Shown here piece after piece: positions 24,924 through 34,796 of a stretch of 64,000 bases of DNA. Under the pieces are notes generated by a model. The model was not told where the DNA came from. It searched no databases and saw nothing but the letters and a program-made list of their open reading frames with translations. Position numbers and translations under genes: made by a program. This DNA comes from Serpentinimonas maccroryi (GTDB lineage Bacteria > Pseudomonadota > Gammaproteobacteria > Burkholderiales > Burkholderiaceae_C). The first letter of the stretch is position 1. Each line of letters starts with the position of its first letter. The stretch lies in contig NZ_AP014569.1 of NCBI RefSeq assembly GCF_000828915.1, positions 1,860,001 through 1,924,000 on the forward strand, in the 5' to 3' direction.

Positions 24924-25985
24924 ATGAAAATCATCCAAGGCATGGCCAACCTGCTGCGCCAGACCCGCTCCCAAGGGGGCTGCGCGCTCACCATTGGCAA
25001 CTTCGACGGCGTGCACCGTGGCCACCAAGCCATGCTGGCGCTGCTGGGCAATGAGGCGCGCCACCGCGGCCTGCCCAGTTGCGCCCTCACTTTCGAGCCG
25101 CACCCGCGCGACTATTTCGCGCAAAAATACCGCCAGCCCGATCTGGCCCCGGCGCGCATCGCCACCTTGCGCGACAAGCTGCACGAGCTGCGCCGCTGCG
25201 GCGTGGAGCGGTGCGTGATCCTGCCCTTTGACGAGCGCTTGGCGACGCTGCCGGCGCAGGCCTTCATCGACCAGGTGCTGATCGGGGCGCTGGGCGCGCG
25301 CTACGTGCTGGTGGGCGACGATTTCCGCTTTGGCGCCCAGCGCCGCGGCGACTACGCGCTGCTCGATGCCGCAGGCAGCGCCCAGGGCTTCGACGTGGCG
25401 CGCATGATGAGCTACGAGGTGCACGGTCTGCGCGTCTCCAGCTCCGAGGTGCGCGAGGCGCTGGCCGCTGGCCGCATGACCGATGTGGCCGCCCTGCTGG
25501 GCCGGCCCTACGCCATCAGCGGCCACGTGGTGCATGGGCGCAAGCTTGGGCGCGCGCTGGGCGCGTCGGCCAGCGGGGCCGACGACGGCTTTCGCACCCT
25601 GAACCTGCGCTTTGACCACTGGAAGCCCGCCGCCAGCGGCATTTTCGTGGTGCAAGTGCACGGGCTGGACCCAGACCCGGCGGCACCGCCGCTGCCCGGC
25701 GTGGCCAACCTTGGCGTGCGGCCCTCGCTCGACCCCAACGACGCCAACGGCGGCCGCGTGCTGCTAGAGACCCACTGCCTAGACTGGCCCGAGCGCGTGC
25801 AGCAGGCCCTGCGCAGCGCCACCACGCCGGGTGAGGCCTACGGTAAAATCATTCGCGTCGAACTGCTGCACAAACTGCACGACGAGCTGCGCTACGATGG
25901 CCTCGAGGCCCTCACGCGCGGCATCGCACAAGACTGCGCCGACGCCCGCGCCTGGTTTGCCGCCCGGTCTGCAGCCCCCACCTGA
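24924..25985 (+). CDS. ribF: Bifunctional riboflavin kinase/FMN adenylyltransferase
   Basis: RibF makes FMN and then FAD from riboflavin. The N-terminal FAD synthetase part shows [17 protein letters not shown] and [17 protein letters not shown] plus the ISSTxxR-like SSSEVREAL; the C-terminal flavokinase part shows [10 protein letters not shown]. Length 353 residues, slightly above the family norm because of a Gly/Ala insertion near residue 215. No FMN riboswitch is evident upstream. 76 bases separate it from ileS, a common ribF-ileS-lspA arrangement. Confidence 0.95.
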   Translation: MKIIQGMANLLRQTRSQGGCALTIGNFDGVHRGHQAMLALLGNEARHRGLPSCALTFEPHPRDYFAQKYRQPDLAPARIATLRDKLHELRRCGVERCVILPFDERLATLPAQAFIDQVLIGALGARYVLVGDDFRFGAQRRGDYALLDAAGSAQGFDVARMMSYEVHGLRVSSSEVREALAAGRMTDVAALLGRPYAISGHVVHGRKLGRALGASASGADDGFRTLNLRFDHWKPAASGIFVVQVHGLDPDPAAPPLPGVANLGVRPSLDPNDANGGRVLLETHCLDWPERVQQALRSATTPGEAYGKIIRVELLHKLHDELRYDGLEALTRGIAQDCADARAWFAARSAAPT

Positions 25986-26061
25986 GCACGCCCATTCGGG
26001 GCTGGCGCGGCACCCTCTCTGTCAGCCGGCCCGCTCACCGCACCCCCCTACCGCCATTGCC

Positions 26062-28938
26062 ATGCCAGACGCCACCCCGACCGACTACAGCGCCACGCTG
26101 AACCTGCCCGACACGCCCTTTCCCATGCGCGGCAACCTGCCGCAGCGCGAACCGGGTTGGGTGCAAGAGTGGAACGAGCACGGCCTGTACCAGCGCCTGC
26201 GCGCCGCGCGCGTGGGTGCGCCCAAGTTCATCTTGCACGACGGCCCGCCCTATGCCAACGGCCAGATCCACATCGGGCACGCGGTCAACAAGGTGCTCAA
26301 AGACATGATCGTCAAAGCGCGCCAGCTGGCCGGCTTTGACGCGCAGTACATCCCGGGCTGGGACTGCCACGGCCTGCCGATCGAGAACGCGATTGAAAAG
26401 CTGCACGGCCGCAAGCTGTCGCGCGATCAGATGCAGACCAAGGCACGCGCCTTCGCCACCGAGCAGATCGCGCAGCAGATGGCCGACTTCCAGCGCTTGG
26501 GCGTGCTGGGCCAGTGGGGCCAGCCCTACAAAACCATGGACTTCGCCACCGAAGCCCACGAGATCCGCGCCTTCAAGCGCATGATGGAGCGCGGCTTCGT
26601 CTATCGCGGCCTCAAGCCGGTCTATTGGTGCTTCGACTGCGGTTCCTCGCTGGCCGAGTTCGAGATCGAGTACCAAGACAAGCAAAGCCAGAGCCTGGAC
26701 GTGGGCTTTTTGTGCGCCGAACCGGCCAAACTGCTGCACGCCTTCTTTGGCCACAGCGGCCTGCCGCACGTGGATACCGCCGAGCTTGCGCGCCAGCCCA
26801 TGTACGCCGTGATCTGGACCACCACCGCTTGGACCATTCCGGCCAACCAGGCCCTGAACCTCAACCCCGAGCTGATCTACGCGCTGGTGCACACGCCGCG
26901 CGGCTTGCTGGTGCTGGCCGAATCGCTGGTGGAAAAATGCCTGGTGCGCTTTCAGTTGCAAGGCAGCGTGCTCGCCACCGCCCCCGGCCGGGCGCTGGAG
27001 CTGATCAATTTCCAGCACCCGCTGGCGCACGTGCACCCCGGTTACGAGCGCTCAAGCCCCATTTATCTGGCCGACTACGCCACCGCCCAAGACGGCACCG
27101 GCATCGTGCACTCGGCCCCGGCCTATGGCGTGGAAGACTTCAACTCCTGCGTCGCCCACGGCCTGAAGCTGGACGAAATCCTCAACCCGGTGCAGGGCAA
27201 CGGCCAGTACGACGAGGCGCTGCCCCTGTTTGGCGGCCTCAACATCTGGAAGGCCTGCTCGGTGATCATCGACACCCTGCGCGCGCACGGCCGGCTGTTT
27301 GGCACCGAGACCATCAGCCACAGCTACCCGCACTGCTGGCGCCACAAAACGCCGGTGATCTACCGCGCCGCCGCGCAGTGGTTCGTGCGCATGGACGCAG
27401 GCAGCGGCGTGTTCACGCAAGACGCCGCCGAGCAGACGCTGCGCCAGTCGGCGCTGCAAGCCATCGAGCAAACGCGCTTTTACCCCGAAAACGGCCGCAC
27501 CCGGCTGCGCGACATGATCGCCAACCGGCCCGACTGGTGCATCAGCCGCCAGCGCTCCTGGGGCGTGCCGCTGCCCTTTTTGCTGCACCTCGACAGCGGC
27601 GAGCCGCACCCGCGCACGCTCGAGATCATCGACCTAGCCGCCGAGGTGGTGGAAGCGGGCGGCATCGAGGCCTGGAGCCAGCTCAGCGTGGCCGAGATTT
27701 TGGCGCGCATCGACGACGCCGCCGACCCGGCGCACTACAGCAAGAGCAGCGACATTCTGGAAGTCTGGTTCGACTCGGGCACCACCCACACCACCGTGCT
27801 CAAGGGCAGCCACGCCGGCGCCGGGCACGAGCACGGCCCCGAGGCCGACCTCTACCTCGAAGGCCACGACCAGCATCGCGGCTGGTTCCACAGCTCGCTG
27901 CTCACCGCCTGCGCCCTGTACGGCCGCGCGCCGTACAAGGGCTTGCTCACGCACGGCTTCACCGTCGATGGCCAAGGCCGCAAGATGAGCAAGAGCGTGG
28001 GCAACGTGGTGGCGCCGCAGCAGATCAGCTCCAAGCTCGGGGCCGAGATCATCCGCCTGTGGGTGGCGGCCACCGATTATTCGGGCGATCTGGCGATCGA
28101 CGACAAAATTCTGGCGCGCGTGGTCGATGCCTACCGGCGCATGCGCAACACGCTGCGCTTTTTGCTCGCCAACATCAGCGACTTCGACCCCGCCACCGAC
28201 GGCGTGCCCGAGTCCGAACTGCTGGAGATCGACCGCTACGCCCTGAGCCGCGCGGCCGCCTTGCAGGCCGAGGTGCTGGCGCACTACCAAGAGTACGAGT
28301 TCCACCCCGTGGTCGCCAAGCTGCAAGTCTATTGCTCCGAAGACTTGGGCGCCTTCTACCTCGACGTGCTCAAAGACCGCCTCTACACCAGCGCCCCCAA
28401 GAGCCTGGCACGGCGCAGCGCCCAGACCGCGCTGCACCAGATCACGCACGCGCTGCTGCGCTGGATGGCGCCGTTTTTGAGCTTCACCGCTGAGGAGGCG
28501 TGGAAATTGGTCGGCCACACCGAGTCGATCTACACCGAGACCTACCTGCCGCTGCCCAGCCCCAACCAGGCCTTGCTGGCCAAGTGGGGCCGCCTGCGCG
28601 AGCTGCGCACGGTGGTCAACAAGGCGATCGAAGATGTGCGCAGCAGCGGCAGCCTAGGCTCCTCGCTGCAAGCCAACCTGAGGCTCACGCTCGACGCCGA
28701 AGACTTGGCGCTGCTGCGCAGCCTAGGCGACGAGCTCAAATTTGTGTTCATCGTCTCGGCCGTCGAGCTGCAGCCGGGCGCGCAGCTGGCGGTGCAGGTG
28801 CGCCCAGCCAGCGCCCCCAAGTGCGCGCGCTGCTGGCATTACCGCGACGACGTGGGCCACGACCCGGCGCACCCCGAGCTCTGTGGCCGCTGCACCAGCA
28901 ACCTGTACGGCAGCGGCGAAGTGCGCCACGTAGCCTAA
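26062..28938 (+). CDS. ileS: Isoleucyl-tRNA synthetase
   Basis: Class I synthetase charging tRNA(Ile). The 958-residue protein has HIGH (in [12 protein letters not shown]), KMSKS (in [10 protein letters not shown]), an editing CP1 domain between them, and a C-terminal zinc site CARCWHY with CGRCTSNL. The start at 26062 (MPDATPTDY) is chosen by homology of the N-terminal region; the frame extends upstream into ribF and is ignored. Middle gene of ribF-ileS-lspA. Confidence 0.97.
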   Translation: MPDATPTDYSATLNLPDTPFPMRGNLPQREPGWVQEWNEHGLYQRLRAARVGAPKFILHDGPPYANGQIHIGHAVNKVLKDMIVKARQLAGFDAQYIPGWDCHGLPIENAIEKLHGRKLSRDQMQTKARAFATEQIAQQMADFQRLGVLGQWGQPYKTMDFATEAHEIRAFKRMMERGFVYRGLKPVYWCFDCGSSLAEFEIEYQDKQSQSLDVGFLCAEPAKLLHAFFGHSGLPHVDTAELARQPMYAVIWTTTAWTIPANQALNLNPELIYALVHTPRGLLVLAESLVEKCLVRFQLQGSVLATAPGRALELINFQHPLAHVHPGYERSSPIYLADYATAQDGTGIVHSAPAYGVEDFNSCVAHGLKLDEILNPVQGNGQYDEALPLFGGLNIWKACSVIIDTLRAHGRLFGTETISHSYPHCWRHKTPVIYRAAAQWFVRMDAGSGVFTQDAAEQTLRQSALQAIEQTRFYPENGRTRLRDMIANRPDWCISRQRSWGVPLPFLLHLDSGEPHPRTLEIIDLAAEVVEAGGIEAWSQLSVAEILARIDDAADPAHYSKSSDILEVWFDSGTTHTTVLKGSHAGAGHEHGPEADLYLEGHDQHRGWFHSSLLTACALYGRAPYKGLLTHGFTVDGQGRKMSKSVGNVVAPQQISSKLGAEIIRLWVAATDYSGDLAIDDKILARVVDAYRRMRNTLRFLLANISDFDPATDGVPESELLEIDRYALSRAAALQAEVLAHYQEYEFHPVVAKLQVYCSEDLGAFYLDVLKDRLYTSAPKSLARRSAQTALHQITHALLRWMAPFLSFTAEEAWKLVGHTESIYTETYLPLPSPNQALLAKWGRLRELRTVVNKAIEDVRSSGSLGSSLQANLRLTLDAEDLALLRSLGDELKFVFIVSAVELQPGAQLAVQVRPASAPKCARCWHYRDDVGHDPAHPELCGRCTSNLYGSGEVRHVA

Positions 28939-28968
28939 GAGGCTGCACCTTTTTATACAAAGCGCCCC

Positions 28969-29481
28969 ATGGCCAAATCATCCCCCACCAGCCTCTGGCT
29001 CTGGCTCGCGCTGGCCGCCGCCATCGTGCTGGCCGACCAGTTCACGAAAACGCTCATCGTCGCCACCTTCGACCACGGCGAAGCGCTGCGCATCAGCTCG
29101 TTTTTCAACCTCACGCGGCACCACAACCCGGGCGCGGCCTTTTCGCTGTTGGCCGACGCCGGTGGCTGGCAGCGCTGGTTTCTGAGCGCGGTGGCGGTGG
29201 CGGCCAGCGCCTTCATCGTATGGCTGCTGCACAAGCACCACAGCCAGCGCCTGTTTGCTTTTTCGATCGCTTGCATCATGGGCGGGGCCATCGGCAACCT
29301 GATCGACCGGCTGCTGCACGGCCACGTGATCGACATGCTCGACTTTCACTTCCGCTGGCTGCAGCCGGTGTTTCACGGCGGCCACTTTCCCACCTTCAAC
29401 TTGGCCGACATGGCGATCACGCTAGGCGCGTGCGGTATCATCATCGACGAAATCCGGCGCGTGCGGCGCTCGCGCGCCTGA
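28969..29481 (+). CDS. lspA: Signal peptidase II (lipoprotein signal peptidase)
   Basis: LspA removes the signal peptide of prolipoproteins in the inner membrane. The 170-residue protein has four hydrophobic segments and both catalytic aspartates in GNLIDRLLHG and FNLADMAI. It follows ileS by 30 bases, the usual linkage. Convergent with hsp20, 24 bases apart, with no obvious terminator between. Confidence 0.95.
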   Translation: MAKSSPTSLWLWLALAAAIVLADQFTKTLIVATFDHGEALRISSFFNLTRHHNPGAAFSLLADAGGWQRWFLSAVAVAASAFIVWLLHKHHSQRLFAFSIACIMGGAIGNLIDRLLHGHVIDMLDFHFRWLQPVFHGGHFPTFNLADMAITLGACGIIIDEIRRVRRSRA

Positions 29482-29505
29482 GTTGGTGCGCCGGCCCCGA
29501 CGCCC

Positions 29506-29931
29506 TCACTCGATCGTCAGCCGCTGGCCGCTGCGGCCGCGCTTCTTGGGCAGCGTGAGCGTCAACACGCCGTGCTCGTACTTGGCTTTGGCCTCGGCCT
29601 CGTCGATCTCGAGCGGCAACTGAAAGCTGCGCGCCACCGAGCCGTAGTAGCGCTCGCTGCGCAGCAGTTTATCGTCTGAGGTCTGGCGGTCCTGCTGCCG
29701 GACCTCGGCGCGCAGGCTCACGATGCTGCCATCGATGTTGACGTGAATGTCTTCACGCGCCACACCCGGGATTTCGGCCTGCACCTGGTAGGCCTCCGGC
29801 GTTTCGCTCACATCGACCTTGATCGACTGCGGCAGCGCGTCGCCGTGCAGCGGTTTGATGAAAAAACCGGGCGAGGCCATGTCTTTGAAAAAGTCGTCGA
29901 ACAGGCTGCCCCGTGGAATCAGGTGGTTCAT
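29506..29931 (-). CDS. Hsp20/alpha-crystallin small heat-shock protein
   Basis: ATP-independent holdase chaperone. The 141 residues contain the alpha-crystallin domain: VDVSETPEAYQVQAEIPGV, the region around LRSERYYGSVARSFQLP, and GVLTLTLPKK. The C-terminal IxI-type motif is weak (RLTIE). AGGAG lies ten bases ahead of the ATG. The leader holds a perfect 8-bp hairpin (see separate entry). A heat-inducible promoter is expected, but no convincing sigma-32 site was found. Confidence 0.92.
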   Translation of the reverse strand: MNHLIPRGSLFDDFFKDMASPGFFIKPLHGDALPQSIKVDVSETPEAYQVQAEIPGVAREDIHVNIDGSIVSLRAEVRQQDRQTSDDKLLRSERYYGSVARSFQLPLEIDEAEAKAKYEHGVLTLTLPKKRGRSGQRLTIE

Positions 29932-29980
29932 GATGCGTGCACTCCTTTGCTAGACACTGCGGTTGATGAGACCCTTGTTG

Positions 29981-30000
29981 GGCCGCAAACCCTTGCGGCC
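29981..30000 (-). promoter_or_regulatory. Hairpin in the hsp20 upstream region
   Basis: GGCCGCAA and TTGCGGCC are perfect 8-bp arms around a four-base loop, about 50 bases ahead of the hsp20 start. It is not a CIRCE element. It could be an RNA structure in the leader or an operator. Small heat-shock genes often carry leader thermosensors, but the hairpin does not obviously mask the ribosome-binding site. Confidence 0.35.
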
Positions 30001-30048
30001 ACAGGCACAATCTAGCGGCGACGGATGGCGATTTCAAGACCCCAAAAA

Positions 30049-30100
30049 CGCCCACAACGGCGCCCACAATGGCGCCCACAACGACGCCCGCAACGGCGCC
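30049..30100. repeat. 12-bp tandem repeat, four units plus partial
   Basis: Units CGCCCACAACGG, CGCCCACAATGG, CGCCCACAACGA and CGCCCGCAACGG run head to tail, followed by CGCC. They lie between hsp20 and the quinone oxidoreductase stop. No gene that I accept covers them. Differences between units indicate an old, slowly diverging array. Confidence 0.85.
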
Positions 30101-30112
30101 CTGCCGCCGCCT

Positions 30113-31108
30113 TTAGGGCAACAGCACCGTGGCGCCCACGGTCTGGCGCGCCTCCAGCGCTTGGTGCGCCTGCTGCACCTGCGCCAGCGGGTAGCGCTGC
30201 TCGACGTGGATCTGCACCGCCCCGCTGCCCACCACGGCAAACAGTTCGTCGGCCATGGCTTGGGTGCGCGCGCGGCTGGTGATGTGGTGAAACAGAGTCT
30301 GGCGCGTGACATAGACCGAGCCCTTGGCCGCCAGCAGCGCCGGGGCAAAGGCCGGCACCGGGCCCGAGGCGTTGCCAAAGCTCACCAGCAGGCCAAAAGG
30401 CGCTAGGCTGTCGAGCGAGCCCTCCCAGGTGTCTTTGCCCACGCCGTCATAGACCACCTTCACGCCGCTGCCCGCAGTCAGGGCGCGCACGCGTTCGGCC
30501 ACGTTTTCGTGCCGGTAGTTGATCGCGTGCACGGCCCCATTGGCCAGCGCCAGCGCGCATTTTTCGTCCGTGCCCGCAGTGGCGATCAGGCGCAGGCCGA
30601 GCGCGCGCGCCCACTGGCAAACGATCAGCCCAACGCCGCCCGCCGCCGCGTGGAACAGCACCCAGTCGCCCGCTTGCAAGCCCTCGACCGGCTTGCAGTG
30701 GCGCAGCAGGTATTGGGCCGTCAGGCCCTTGAGCATCATGGCCGCGCCCTGCTCAAAGCCGATGTCCTCGGGCAGGCGGCAAACGTTCATGGCCGGCAGC
30801 ACGCGCGCGTCGCAGTAGCTGCCTGGCGGCTGGCTGGCGTAGGCGGCGCGGTCACCGACCTGCAGGTGCTCCACGCCCGCGCCCACGGCCTCGATCACGC
30901 CCGCGCCCTCCATGCCTAAGCGCAATGGCAGCGGCAGCGGGTACAGGCCGCTGCGCTGATAAACGTCGATGTAGTTGAGCCCGATGGCGTGGTGGCGGAT
31001 GCGCACCTCGCCCGGGCCGGGGTCGCCCACCGGGGCCTCGATCAGGTGCATCTGCTCGGGGCCGCCGGTTTGCTCGATCACGACGGCGCGGCTGTGGGTG
31101 GTGCTCAT
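30113..31108 (-). CDS. NADPH:quinone oxidoreductase, zinc-independent MDR family
   Basis: A 331-residue medium-chain reductase of the quinone oxidoreductase (Qor) type, reducing quinones with NADPH. The nucleotide-binding motif is VLFHAAAGGVGLIVCQWAR; HHAIGLNYIDVYQRSGLYP is the typical N-terminal substrate region. The structural zinc cysteines of alcohol dehydrogenases are absent. The start at 31108 is MSTTHSRAVV; the longer open frame upstream has no family similarity. Divergent from the EamA gene with 206 bases between. Confidence 0.9.
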   Translation of the reverse strand: MSTTHSRAVVIEQTGGPEQMHLIEAPVGDPGPGEVRIRHHAIGLNYIDVYQRSGLYPLPLPLRLGMEGAGVIEAVGAGVEHLQVGDRAAYASQPPGSYCDARVLPAMNVCRLPEDIGFEQGAAMMLKGLTAQYLLRHCKPVEGLQAGDWVLFHAAAGGVGLIVCQWARALGLRLIATAGTDEKCALALANGAVHAINYRHENVAERVRALTAGSGVKVVYDGVGKDTWEGSLDSLAPFGLLVSFGNASGPVPAFAPALLAAKGSVYVTRQTLFHHITSRARTQAMADELFAVVGSGAVQIHVEQRYPLAQVQQAHQALEARQTVGATVLLP

Positions 31109-31314
31109 GGGGGGGGGTTCCTGAAAATGAGTGGGTTGGGGCAATACCGGCACACCAGCGAGCGGCGCAATGTGTGCACCGCAAAGGCTGGAGCCAAAGG
31201 CTTGCATTGCTGGCGGCCAAAACGCCAATGGTGCCACGAAATCAGCAGCGCCCAAAACCGGCACTGCAAACCCCTTGCCAAGGCCGCGAGCGCGCAGGCG
31301 TTACAGTCGCAACG

Positions 31315-32250
31315 ATGTCTGCCACACCATTTGCGCCCCTGACCTTGGGCACCGCCGCCATGCTCACCATCGCCCCGTTGCTGTGGGCTGGCAACGCCGT
31401 CGTGGGCCGTCTGGCGGCGGACTGGATTCCGCCCATGACCTTCAACTTCCTGCGCTGGTTGGTGGCTTTGGCCATTTTGCTGCCGCTGGCGGCTTGGGTG
31501 TTGCGCCGCCACAGCGGTTTGTGGCAGCACTGGCGCCGCTTTGCCCTGCTCGGGCTGCTGGCGATTGCCGGCTACAACTCGCTGCAATACCTGGCGCTGC
31601 ACACCTCGACGCCGATCAATGTCACGCTGGTGGCAGCCAGCATGCCGGTCTGGATGCTGATCATTGGGCGCCTGTTCTTTGGCGCCGCCATCACGCGCCA
31701 GGCGCTGCTGGGCTCGGCGCTGTCGCTGCTCGGGGTGCTGGTGGTGCTCACGCAAGGCCAAGTGCAGCGCATACTCGAGCTGCAACTGGTGCCGGGCGAC
31801 GCCTGGATGCTGCTGGCCACCTGCACCTGGGCGCTCTACAGCTGGCTGCTCACGCGGCGCGACGAACCGGCCCCGATCCGCGCCGATTGGTCGGCCTTTT
31901 TGATGGCGCAGATCATTTTTGGCCTATTCTGGTCGGCCGCGCTCAGCGCCGGCGAGTGGGTCTTGTGGCCAGCGGCCACCGGCACCCCCTTGCCGCAGAT
32001 CGACTGGAGCTGGGCGCTGCTGGCGGTGCTGGTGTTCGTGGGCCTGGGGCCGGGCGTGATCGCCTACCGCTTCTGGGGCGAAGGGGTGCAGCGCGCCGGC
32101 CCCACCGTGGCCGCGTTCTTCAGCAACCTGACGCCGCTGCTGGCCGCGCTCATGTCCGCCGCCCTGCTGCGCGAACCCCCGCAAGCCTTCCACGTCGCCG
32201 CCTTCGCGCTCATCGTGGCCGGCATCGCGGTCTCGTCGCTGCGGCGTTGA
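31315..32250 (+). CDS. EamA/DMT-family transporter
   Basis: A 311-residue inner-membrane protein with about ten hydrophobic segments in two EamA repeats, the drug/metabolite transporter fold. The first repeat includes APLLWAGNAVVGRLAADWIP and the second FFSNLTPLLAALMSAALL. The transported compound is unknown. The ATG at 31315 gives the family N-terminus. It is the last GC-rich gene before the accessory island. Confidence 0.87.
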   Translation: MSATPFAPLTLGTAAMLTIAPLLWAGNAVVGRLAADWIPPMTFNFLRWLVALAILLPLAAWVLRRHSGLWQHWRRFALLGLLAIAGYNSLQYLALHTSTPINVTLVAASMPVWMLIIGRLFFGAAITRQALLGSALSLLGVLVVLTQGQVQRILELQLVPGDAWMLLATCTWALYSWLLTRRDEPAPIRADWSAFLMAQIIFGLFWSAALSAGEWVLWPAATGTPLPQIDWSWALLAVLVFVGLGPGVIAYRFWGEGVQRAGPTVAAFFSNLTPLLAALMSAALLREPPQAFHVAAFALIVAGIAVSSLRR

Positions 32251-32362
32251 GGGGCGGGCCCGCAATAACCAAAACGTTCCCACACCAGCTCCGGGGAACA
32301 TGGCAAAATGACCCCTGCACCCTGAACCAACGCCCACAAATCCGCTCGTGCATTGAAAACAA

Positions 32363-32602
32363 ATGGCACCGACCATCGTCAGAGACGGCAAATTCAGGCT
32401 GTACTTTTTCTCCAGAGAAGAAACACGAATACACGTACACATTTCTCACCCGGATGGCGAAGCCAAGTTCTGGCTCACGCCTCAGATCGAGTTGGCGGTC
32501 AACGTCGGATTGAGTCAAACACAGCTGCGGCAAGCGCACGCTATCGTGAGCACGCACATCAAGGAGATTCAGGATGCCTGGAACCATCACTTTGGAAGCT
32601 GA
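32363..32602 (+). CDS. DUF4160 protein
   Basis: A 79-residue protein starting MAPTIVRDGKFRLYFFS, with HVHISHPDGEAKFWLTP, the DUF4160 core. This family is almost always found beside a DUF2442 gene, as here, where the next gene overlaps by 29 bases. Such pairs are often listed as possible toxin-antitoxin modules, but activity is unproven. Base composition is clearly more AT-rich than the housekeeping genes on either side. Confidence 0.8.
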   Translation: MAPTIVRDGKFRLYFFSREETRIHVHISHPDGEAKFWLTPQIELAVNVGLSQTQLRQAHAIVSTHIKEIQDAWNHHFGS

Positions 32603-32825
32603 AGTCACAAACATTTCCAAGCATTGCTTTTGGCTGCTACTCGGAAACGAAGAGCTTGCGGTTTCGTTCAACGATTTCCCATGGTTTAAAAATGCCACCG
32701 TAGAACAACTAACCGATATCCAATGGCCCAGTGCCGATCATCTGTACTGGCCCAAGCTGGACATTGATTTATCCGTTCAGTCGATTCGCAATCCGGCTGC
32801 ATTTCCGCTGGTTTCTAAAACTTGA
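32574..32825 (+). CDS. DUF2442 protein
   Basis: An 83-residue protein with the DUF2442 pattern: LEAEVTNISKHCFWLLLGNE, then LAVSFNDFPWFKNATVEQL and the terminal IRNPAAFPLVSK. It partners the overlapping DUF4160 gene; its own ribosome-binding site AAGGAG sits inside that gene. In putative toxin-antitoxin readings DUF2442 is usually the DNA-binding partner, which is inference only. Confidence 0.8.
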   Translation: MPGTITLEAEVTNISKHCFWLLLGNEELAVSFNDFPWFKNATVEQLTDIQWPSADHLYWPKLDIDLSVQSIRNPAAFPLVSKT

Positions 32826-32933
32826 GTCAATAAGGTGACCGCCGGAAATAAGGATCAAGCAAGACTCTCTTTTTTGCACCTCCCCTACAACCTCTAACGT
32901 TGAATCTTAGCTGCGCCGGCCGCCCTTAGAAAA

Positions 32934-33845
32934 ATGCCCATCCCTGACTACCAATCCTGCATGCTTCCGCTGCTGAAACATTTGTCAGACGGGTCCGAGC
33001 ACACATTACGCGACGCTGAAGAGCACTTGGCTGAGCACTTCAAATTGACGCCCACTGAGCGCGCAGAGTTACTACCCTCTGGCCAGCAGGGTGTTTTTAA
33101 GAACAGGATTGGTTGGGCACGCACCTACCTTAAAAAGGCAGCACTCCTTGAGTCACCGAAGCGAGGTGTTTTCAAAATAACAGATCGAGGCACCAAGATA
33201 CTTTTATCTAGCCCGAGCAAGATCGATACAAAATTTTTGGAACAGTTTCCAGAATTTTTGGATTTTCGTGATCCCACAAAGTCCCTGAACGGGGCTGAGA
33301 CCCAATCAGAGCTGCCGCAATCAAGAACCACGCCAGAAGAATCAATCGAGCTGGCACACCAAAGCCTTCGAGACCAACTCGCTGCAGAGCTCCTGACACG
33401 AATTCTTGGCTGCTCCCCAATGTTCTTTGAGCAGCTTGTTGTTGAACTGCTTGTAAAAATGGGCTATGGCGGCTCTCGACGAGATGCTGGTGAACGCATA
33501 GGCCAAACCGGCGATGGTGGCATTGACGGAATCATCAAAGAAGACCGACTCGGTCTGGACACAATCTTCATCCAAGCAAAGCGCTGGCAAGGATCGGTAG
33601 GGCGACCAGAAATTCAAAAATTTGTAGGCGCATTGCAAGGGCAACGCGCCCAAAAGGGGGTTTTCATCACAACCTCCAGCTACACAGCTGAAGCAGCGGA
33701 CTATGCATCCCGCATAGACACAAAAGTGGTTCTCATCGACGGAAGGCAGTTGGCAGCCCTCATGATTGATTTTGACGTCGGTGTTGCTCCAGCCGCCACC
33801 TTTATAGTCAAAAGAATAGATTCTGACTACTTCGAAGAATCATAA
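32934..33845 (+). CDS. Mrr-type restriction endonuclease
   Basis: A 303-residue two-domain protein. Residues about 6-95 are an Mrr N-terminal winged-helix domain (PSGQQGVFKNRIGWARTYL), expected to bind DNA. The C-terminal half is a PD-(D/E)xK nuclease: FFEQLVVELLVKMGYGG, the metal-binding Asp in GDGGIDGII, and the Gln-x-Lys in FIQAKRW. Family members cut methylated or foreign DNA. AT-rich, unlike its neighbours, so probably horizontally acquired. No methyltransferase gene is nearby, which fits a methylation-dependent enzyme. Confidence 0.88.
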   Translation: MPIPDYQSCMLPLLKHLSDGSEHTLRDAEEHLAEHFKLTPTERAELLPSGQQGVFKNRIGWARTYLKKAALLESPKRGVFKITDRGTKILLSSPSKIDTKFLEQFPEFLDFRDPTKSLNGAETQSELPQSRTTPEESIELAHQSLRDQLAAELLTRILGCSPMFFEQLVVELLVKMGYGGSRRDAGERIGQTGDGGIDGIIKEDRLGLDTIFIQAKRWQGSVGRPEIQKFVGALQGQRAQKGVFITTSSYTAEAADYASRIDTKVVLIDGRQLAALMIDFDVGVAPAATFIVKRIDSDYFEES

Positions 33846-33867
33846 ACAAGTATCAGGTGGAGCGTCA

Positions 33868-34662
33868 TTGAACACATCGCCCAACGAGAGCCGCGTCGCT
33901 GTTTTGGTGGATAGCGACAACACAACGCCTGAGATTCTGGATCACGCTTTGCGCATCGTCGCCCAGTTTGGCCGCGTGGTGCTGTGTCGCGGGTACGGCA
34001 ACCACGGCACCTTGGCCAATAGATGGCAAGAAGCTTTGGTGCGTCAGGCTTTTACGCCGTGCCTGCAATATCAATATGCCGCCGGCAAGAACACCGCAGA
34101 CATAGCCTTGGCCTTGGATGCACTCGAGGCCATGTTTGATGACCGGGCCGACACCTTCTGTCTCATCACCAGCGATTCCGACTTCGCCTATTTGTGCCGC
34201 AAGCTGCGTGAACGCGGGGCCACCGTTTATATCGTTGGCGAAGCCAAGACGCCAGATGCACTTCGCAACGCAAGCGACCAATTTTTCGAATGGGTGCGGC
34301 CGATCGTCCACACCGCTGCGGATGAACCCTGCCCAGACAACAAGTCGGCAAAGTCAGACACTGCCAAAGCCGAACCGCTCAAGCCTGTGGCCAAACGCCG
34401 CCCCCGGTTGCTGGTTGACGCGGTTTCGCTTTTGGCCGCCGATACCACCGACGGCAAGGTGGGCATGAGCCCGTTGGGTTCTTATCTCAAGCGAGCCGAT
34501 CCCTCATTTACTCCGCAGATGTACGGCCACTCGGGGCTTCTGAGCATGGTCAAGACGTACGACCTGTTGACCACGCAGCAAGAGCCTAGTGGCCACTGGT
34601 CTGTGCGTCTGGCAGAGTGCAAGGCTGAAAATGGGGAAGCGACATCCAAAGAGGCAGATTAA
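33868..34662 (+). CDS. NYN-domain nuclease with C-terminal OST-HTH (LOTUS) domain
   Basis: A 264-residue protein. The N-terminal NYN (PIN-like) domain shows the acidic residues of this RNase fold: AVLVDSDN, NTADIALALDAL and LITSDSDFAYL. After a Lys/Pro linker near residue 165 comes an OST-HTH/LOTUS RNA-binding domain (GMSPLGSYLKRADPSFTP). The start is a TTG at 33868 with GGTGGAG upstream. It follows the Mrr gene by 22 bases, suggesting one transcript. Likely an RNase; targets unknown. Confidence 0.83.
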   Translation: MNTSPNESRVAVLVDSDNTTPEILDHALRIVAQFGRVVLCRGYGNHGTLANRWQEALVRQAFTPCLQYQYAAGKNTADIALALDALEAMFDDRADTFCLITSDSDFAYLCRKLRERGATVYIVGEAKTPDALRNASDQFFEWVRPIVHTAADEPCPDNKSAKSDTAKAEPLKPVAKRRPRLLVDAVSLLAADTTDGKVGMSPLGSYLKRADPSFTPQMYGHSGLLSMVKTYDLLTTQQEPSGHWSVRLAECKAENGEATSKEAD

Positions 34663-34796
34663 ACTGCCAACTGCGGGAGGAACAGCAGGCGCGCAAAAAC
34701 TGCCCCGCCGTGAATAACAGGTCACGGGCCAGCAAGCTCAGCAATGCCCCAAGCAACTGGCCGTCGCCATCGGGGCTTGCAGCGCACGATGGTTCA

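Noticed and set aside
30049-30100. CRISPR-like array
   Set aside because: Units are 12 bases, contiguous and without spacers; no cas genes in the window.
29963-30406. 147-codon plus-strand frame over the 12-bp repeats
   Set aside because: Antisense to the quinone oxidoreductase for most of its length; the repeat-derived peptide has no family match that I know.
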